Both the position numbers and the translations under genes were made by a program. This document shows, in pieces, positions 51,838 through 54,588 of a stretch of DNA of 54,588 bases. Numbering within the stretch: position 1 is the stretch's first letter; each line of letters starts with the position of its first letter. The DNA is from Acidobacteriota bacterium (lineage in GTDB: Bacteria; Acidobacteriota; Thermoanaerobaculia; Thermoanaerobaculales; Thermoanaerobaculaceae): NCBI GenBank assembly GCA_003158745.1, contig PMLC01000135.1, forward strand, positions 8,954 to 63,541. Reading direction: 5' to 3'. The notes beneath the pieces are model-generated. The model did no database searches and was not told the origin of the DNA. It saw only the letters and a list, made by a program, of their open reading frames with translations.

Positions 51838-52698
51838 ATGGGGCTTCGCCGCGTCACCGCCGCGCTCGGGTTTCTCCTCGCAACCTCTCCGGCTGCCGTG
51901 CTGGCCGGTGACCCGCCGCCCGGGCGGCCCCAGGCGCCAGCCTTGGGATGGAACGAGCTGCGGTACGCCGCGCGCAAAGCGGGAATCTCCGCCACGATTG
52001 AGCTTCGCCTCGACCGGGGGTCGGACGATCTGGCTAACGGCATCCTGCTGGAGAGCACGACGCACCTACCGGGCAGGACGTTCGTCGCGCGCGAGCGCGT
52101 GGACCCGGTCCTGGCCGGCGCGCGCGAGATCGTCGACACCGAGACCGGAGCGAGGCACCACCGCAAGACCTACACGCTTCGTGAGCGGGGGTTCGAGCTC
52201 GACCTCCTGGAGCCCGCGTCGTTGCCCGAGATGCTCCTGCCGCCTGAGCGGTGGACGAAGCGGAGCACATCGTTCACCAGGTACCCGCGGGCGCTCGCCG
52301 CCGGAACCACGATCACCGGCCCGGCCGGTCTGTTGTACGCGACCTCGACTGCCGGCCTCACGTCCCCGGGCGATTCCATGACGATCCACGTCCTCGTCCA
52401 GACCCAGGTGGAGCGGGTGACGGTGCGGGTCGAGGGGGCCGAGCCGGTGGATCTTGCGTTCGAGGAGAACGCAGGCGGACGGACGAGCGCTGTGCACGAG
52501 CAGCTGATGGTGTTGCGGCTGGTCGCGGCAAGCCAACCGGTCGAGCCAGGCTCGTCGAGCGCGTTTCGCATCTTCGGGCTCGAGGGCGACGTCCAGCTGC
52601 TCTGGGATTCGGGGCGCCGTCTCCCCGTGGAAATCTCCGGCCACGTGAAGATGCTCGGCCAGGTCACGGTCCGCCTCGCCTCCGTCACCCTGCGCTGA
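51838..52698 (+). CDS. Secreted protein of unknown function (paralogue of the gene at 30.4 kb)
   Basis: 286 residues with a signal peptide (to about residue 24, AAVLAGDPP) and a beta-rich body. It matches the 30.4-kb protein in order and motifs: LGWNELRYAARKAGISATIE (WSELHYSAHK...), TGARHHRKTYTLRE, GPAGLLYATSTAGL, FGLEGDVQLLWDSGRRLPVE and ISGHVKMLGQVTVRLASVTL (FSGRAEHVGNLTVRL). The start ATG at 51838 is uncertain by a few codons. The stop is followed by a terminator-like hairpin. Function unknown. Confidence 0.75.
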   Translation: MGLRRVTAALGFLLATSPAAVLAGDPPPGRPQAPALGWNELRYAARKAGISATIELRLDRGSDDLANGILLESTTHLPGRTFVARERVDPVLAGAREIVDTETGARHHRKTYTLRERGFELDLLEPASLPEMLLPPERWTKRSTSFTRYPRALAAGTTITGPAGLLYATSTAGLTSPGDSMTIHVLVQTQVERVTVRVEGAEPVDLAFEENAGGRTSAVHEQLMVLRLVAASQPVEPGSSSAFRIFGLEGDVQLLWDSGRRLPVEISGHVKMLGQVTVRLASVTLR

Positions 52699-52701
52699 GC
52701 A

Positions 52702-52723
52702 AGCCCTCTCGGTCGGGAGGGCT
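52702..52723 (+). terminator. Terminator-like hairpin
   Basis: AGCCCTC (52702-52708) and GAGGGCT (52717-52723) form a 7-bp stem with an 8-base loop, starting 3 bp after the preceding stop codon. There is no long U-run, only CACGATT, so termination may be weak. Confidence 0.5.
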
Positions 52724-52779
52724 CACGATTCAAGCGCTCCCCTGTGTTCCCGACACACCCCTCACCGGCTGGTTGACGA

Positions 52780-52801
52780 CTCGTACGAGATAACGTACGT
52801 T
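52780..52801 (+). promoter_or_regulatory. yefM-yoeB operator pair
   Basis: Two perfect 10-bp palindromes, CTCGTACGAG (centre 52784/85) and AACGTACGTT (centre 52796/97), have centres exactly 12 bp apart. This spacing is that of the long and short palindromes bound by the YefM-YoeB complex in E. coli, whose core is TGTACA. A TTGACG hexamer (52773-52778) just upstream could be the -35. Confidence 0.7.
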
Positions 52802-52817
52802 TCCTGAGGAGGCGCTC

Positions 52818-53060
52818 ATGGCACCGATCCGGGTGAGCGAGGCGCGCGACCGCCTGTACAGGCTGGTGGACGAAACCGCCGAGTCGCACGAGCCGATCGT
52901 CATCACCGGCAAGCGGGGCAACGCGGTGCTCGTATCCGAGGACGACTGGCGCGCGATCCAGGAGACGCTCTACCTGCTCTCGGTGCCCGGTATGCGCGAG
53001 TCGATCCGCGAGGGGATGGCGACCCCGGTCGACAAGTGCGACACGGAGCCCGGCTGGTGA
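52818..53060 (+). CDS. yefM: YefM/Phd-family antitoxin
   Basis: 80 residues. Family phrases: VSEARDRLYRLVDETAESHE, PIVITGKRGNAVLVSEDDW and ETLYLLSVPGMRESIREG. It binds YoeB and represses the operon. GAGGAGG precedes ATG 52818. The stop overlaps the toxin GTG as GTGA. Confidence 0.94.
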   Translation: MAPIRVSEARDRLYRLVDETAESHEPIVITGKRGNAVLVSEDDWRAIQETLYLLSVPGMRESIREGMATPVDKCDTEPGW

Positions 53061-53329
53061 AGCGCCGCCCCTGGCGCGTCGTCTTCACGAAGCAGGCTCA
53101 GAAGGACGCCCGCCGCATCGCCAAGGCGGGGCTGCGCGAGAACGCCCAGACGCTGCTCGACCTCCTCGCGGAGAACCCACTCCGCCGCCCGCCGCCGTTC
53201 GAGAACCTCGTCGGCGACCTTGCCGGGGCCCACTCGCGCCGCATCACCATCCAGCACAGGCTCGTCTATCAGGTCCTCAAGAAGCCGCGCACCGTCAAGG
53301 CCCTCCGCCTGTGGACCCACTACGAGTAG
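53057..53329 (+). CDS. yoeB: YoeB/Txe-family mRNA endonuclease toxin
   Basis: 90 residues, RelE-like fold. Typical features: VVFTKQAQKDARRI, ENPLRRPPPFENL, SRRITIQHRLVYQVL and the C-terminal TLRLWTHYE-type ending (here LRLWTHYE), with Arg, His and Tyr at active-site positions. It cleaves mRNA on the ribosome at the A site. The start is GTG 53057, not an upstream codon, because it overlaps the antitoxin stop by GTGA. Confidence 0.93.
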   Translation: MKRRPWRVVFTKQAQKDARRIAKAGLRENAQTLLDLLAENPLRRPPPFENLVGDLAGAHSRRITIQHRLVYQVLKKPRTVKALRLWTHYE

Positions 53330-53609
53330 GGGGTGAAAGGAGCCAAAGTTCACGCCTCTTTTGCGCAACTTGGGTTGTTCACCCTGAAAGGCAACCCACG
53401 CCTGCGCCAGCCAGCCTCGAAGGAGGGCCCACCAACTGGAGGCCCCATTTCGGGAGATCCGCTCGTCCGGTTCGGAGGGAGGGCGCCGGGTCAACCGGCT
53501 CTCCCTACCCCTATCCGAAACTCACTGCTGCAGGAACTGGCGAGAGCCCGCTGGATTTGGCGGCCTATTCCGTGACCCCTGCCCCCCCCCTGCGCCCGGA
53601 CCCCGGTCT

Positions 53610-54588
53610 CTACGCCTGGCCGTACAGCGGGAACGTCTTCGTCAGCTCCTCGACCTCGGTCTTGACCTTGGCCCAGACGGCCTCGTCCTCGCTCTTGAGA
53701 ACGCGGTCGATCAGCGCGGCGATCGCCTTCATCTCGTGCGGGCCCATGCCGCGCGTGGTGATGGCCGGGGTGCCGATACGGATGCCGGAGCCGATGTAGG
53801 GCTTGCGCGTGTCGAACGGCACGGTGTTCTTGTTGACGGTGATGCCGGCCTTGCCGAGACGGTCCTCGCCCTTCTTGCCGGAGATCCCGTCGCTGCCGAG
53901 GTTGATCAGCATGAGGTGCGTGTCCGTGCCGCCGGAGACCATCCGCCAGCCGAGCGACTGCAGCTCGCTGCACAGCGTGCTGGCGTTCTCGAGCACCTTC
54001 GCGATGTAGTCGCGGTATCCCGGGGTGAGCGCCTCGGCGAACGCCACGGCCTTCGCCGCGATCACGTGCATGAGCGGGCCGCCCTGGACGCCGGGGAACA
54101 CCGCCTTGTCGAGCGCCTCGGCGAACTCCTGCTTGCACATCACCATCCCGCCGCGCGGGCCGCGCAGCGTCTTGTGCGTCGTGGTGGTGACGAACTCGCA
54201 GTATGGGACCGGCGAGGGGTGCATCCCGACGGCGACCATCCCCGCGATGTGGGCGATGTCGGCCATCACCATCGCGCCCGACTCGTGGGCGATCTCCGCG
54301 ATGAGCTTGAAGTCGATGGTGCGCGGGTAGGCCGACGCGCCGCAGACGATGAGTTTCGGCTTGTGGGTGCGCGCCAGCTCGCGCAGGGCGTCGTAGTCGA
54401 TCGTCTCGGTGTCCGGCCGCACGAGGTACGGCACCACCTTGAACGTCTTGCCGGAGTAGTTGAGCGGGTGGCCGTGCGTCAGGTGTCCGCCGTGCGAGAG
54501 GTCGAGGCCGAGGATCGTGTCGCCCGGCTGGCAGGTGGCGAGGTAGACCGACATGTTCGCCTGCGCGCCCGAGTGCGGCTGCACGTTG
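53610..54588 (-). CDS. glyA: Serine hydroxymethyltransferase GlyA (5' end cut by window edge)
   Basis: 326 residues visible of about 415; the N-terminus lies beyond the window. It interconverts serine and glycine with tetrahydrofolate, using pyridoxal phosphate. The PLP lysine is in [25 protein letters not shown] opens the visible part, and [20 protein letters not shown] and [12 protein letters not shown] are family phrases. The C-terminus ends normally (TFPLYGQA). Codon and base use are typical of the window. It is the last gene; about 280 bp separate it from yoeB. Confidence 0.97.
   Translation of the reverse strand, partial: NVQPHSGAQANMSVYLATCQPGDTILGLDLSHGGHLTHGHPLNYSGKTFKVVPYLVRPDTETIDYDALRELARTHKPKLIVCGASAYPRTIDFKLIAEIAHESGAMVMADIAHIAGMVAVGMHPSPVPYCEFVTTTTHKTLRGPRGGMVMCKQEFAEALDKAVFPGVQGGPLMHVIAAKAVAFAEALTPGYRDYIAKVLENASTLCSELQSLGWRMVSGGTDTHLMLINLGSDGISGKKGEDRLGKAGITVNKNTVPFDTRKPYIGSGIRIGTPAITTRGMGPHEMKAIAALIDRVLKSEDEAVWAKVKTEVEELTKTFPLYGQA

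Overview
The window is a high-GC, densely coded stretch of about 54.6 kb with roughly 42 genes and no rRNA, tRNA, CRISPR array, prophage or insertion sequence that I can recognise. LpxC and an LpxL-type acyltransferase show a Gram-negative outer membrane with lipid A. Tricorn protease, S9 peptidases, a MoxR/Bat cluster, an NDP-forming acyl-CoA synthetase fused to a GNAT domain, and several hairpin repeats placed after stop codons fit an Acidobacteriota-like lineage (for example the Thermoanaerobaculia). That placement is inference; no marker here proves it.

Left part (1-15.2 kb), all on the minus strand: moxR heads a tightly coupled aerotolerance-type operon (moxR, DUF58, a BatD-like small membrane protein, batA, a batB-batC fusion, batD, batE-like) with repeated GTGA/ATGA start-stop overlaps. 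It is followed by a zinc-ribbon protein, an S9 peptidase fused to a formylglycine-generating-enzyme-like domain, a PAS-GGDEF diguanylate cyclase 4 bp later, and uvrA, which runs off the left edge.

Middle (15.5-34.6 kb): a HigBA toxin-antitoxin pair with a palindromic promoter, a Sel1-repeat lipoprotein, a Pat-like protein acyltransferase divergent from tricorn protease, a secreted TIM-barrel protein, a decayed alpha/beta-hydrolase pseudogene, an LpxL-like acyltransferase, an acetate-family (GPR1/FUN34/YaaH) membrane protein with an unusual winged-helix-like tail, an orphan lower-GC gene, a lipoprotein with a paralogue 21 kb away, a protein made of three copies of an unrecognised ~180-residue domain, and an Fpg/Nei DNA glycosylase.

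Right part (34.9-54.6 kb): an MFS exporter, a GAF-GGDEF-EAL protein, a c-type cytochrome lipoprotein, smpB overlapping a GAF/HD-GYP gene, then the divergent lpxC cluster: lpxC, DUF4390, NtrY-like kinase, NtrC-like sigma-54 activator, a TPR membrane protein and an RDD protein. Identical inverted repeats (GTGTGG-N8-CCACAC) lie in the two promoter regions flanking lpxC, which suggests one shared regulator. After that come a DUF4177 gene that overlaps the RDD gene tail to tail, a GT2 glycosyltransferase, a VOC-family remnant, small membrane proteins, the second paralogue, a YefM-YoeB pair with textbook-spaced twin operators, and glyA running off the right edge.

Together the genes cover envelope synthesis and its regulation, c-di-GMP signalling (two GGDEF, one EAL, one HD-GYP), peptide degradation and stress tolerance. 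The four long hairpin repeats A-D each begin within about 10 bp of a stop codon and look like a class of 3'-end elements.
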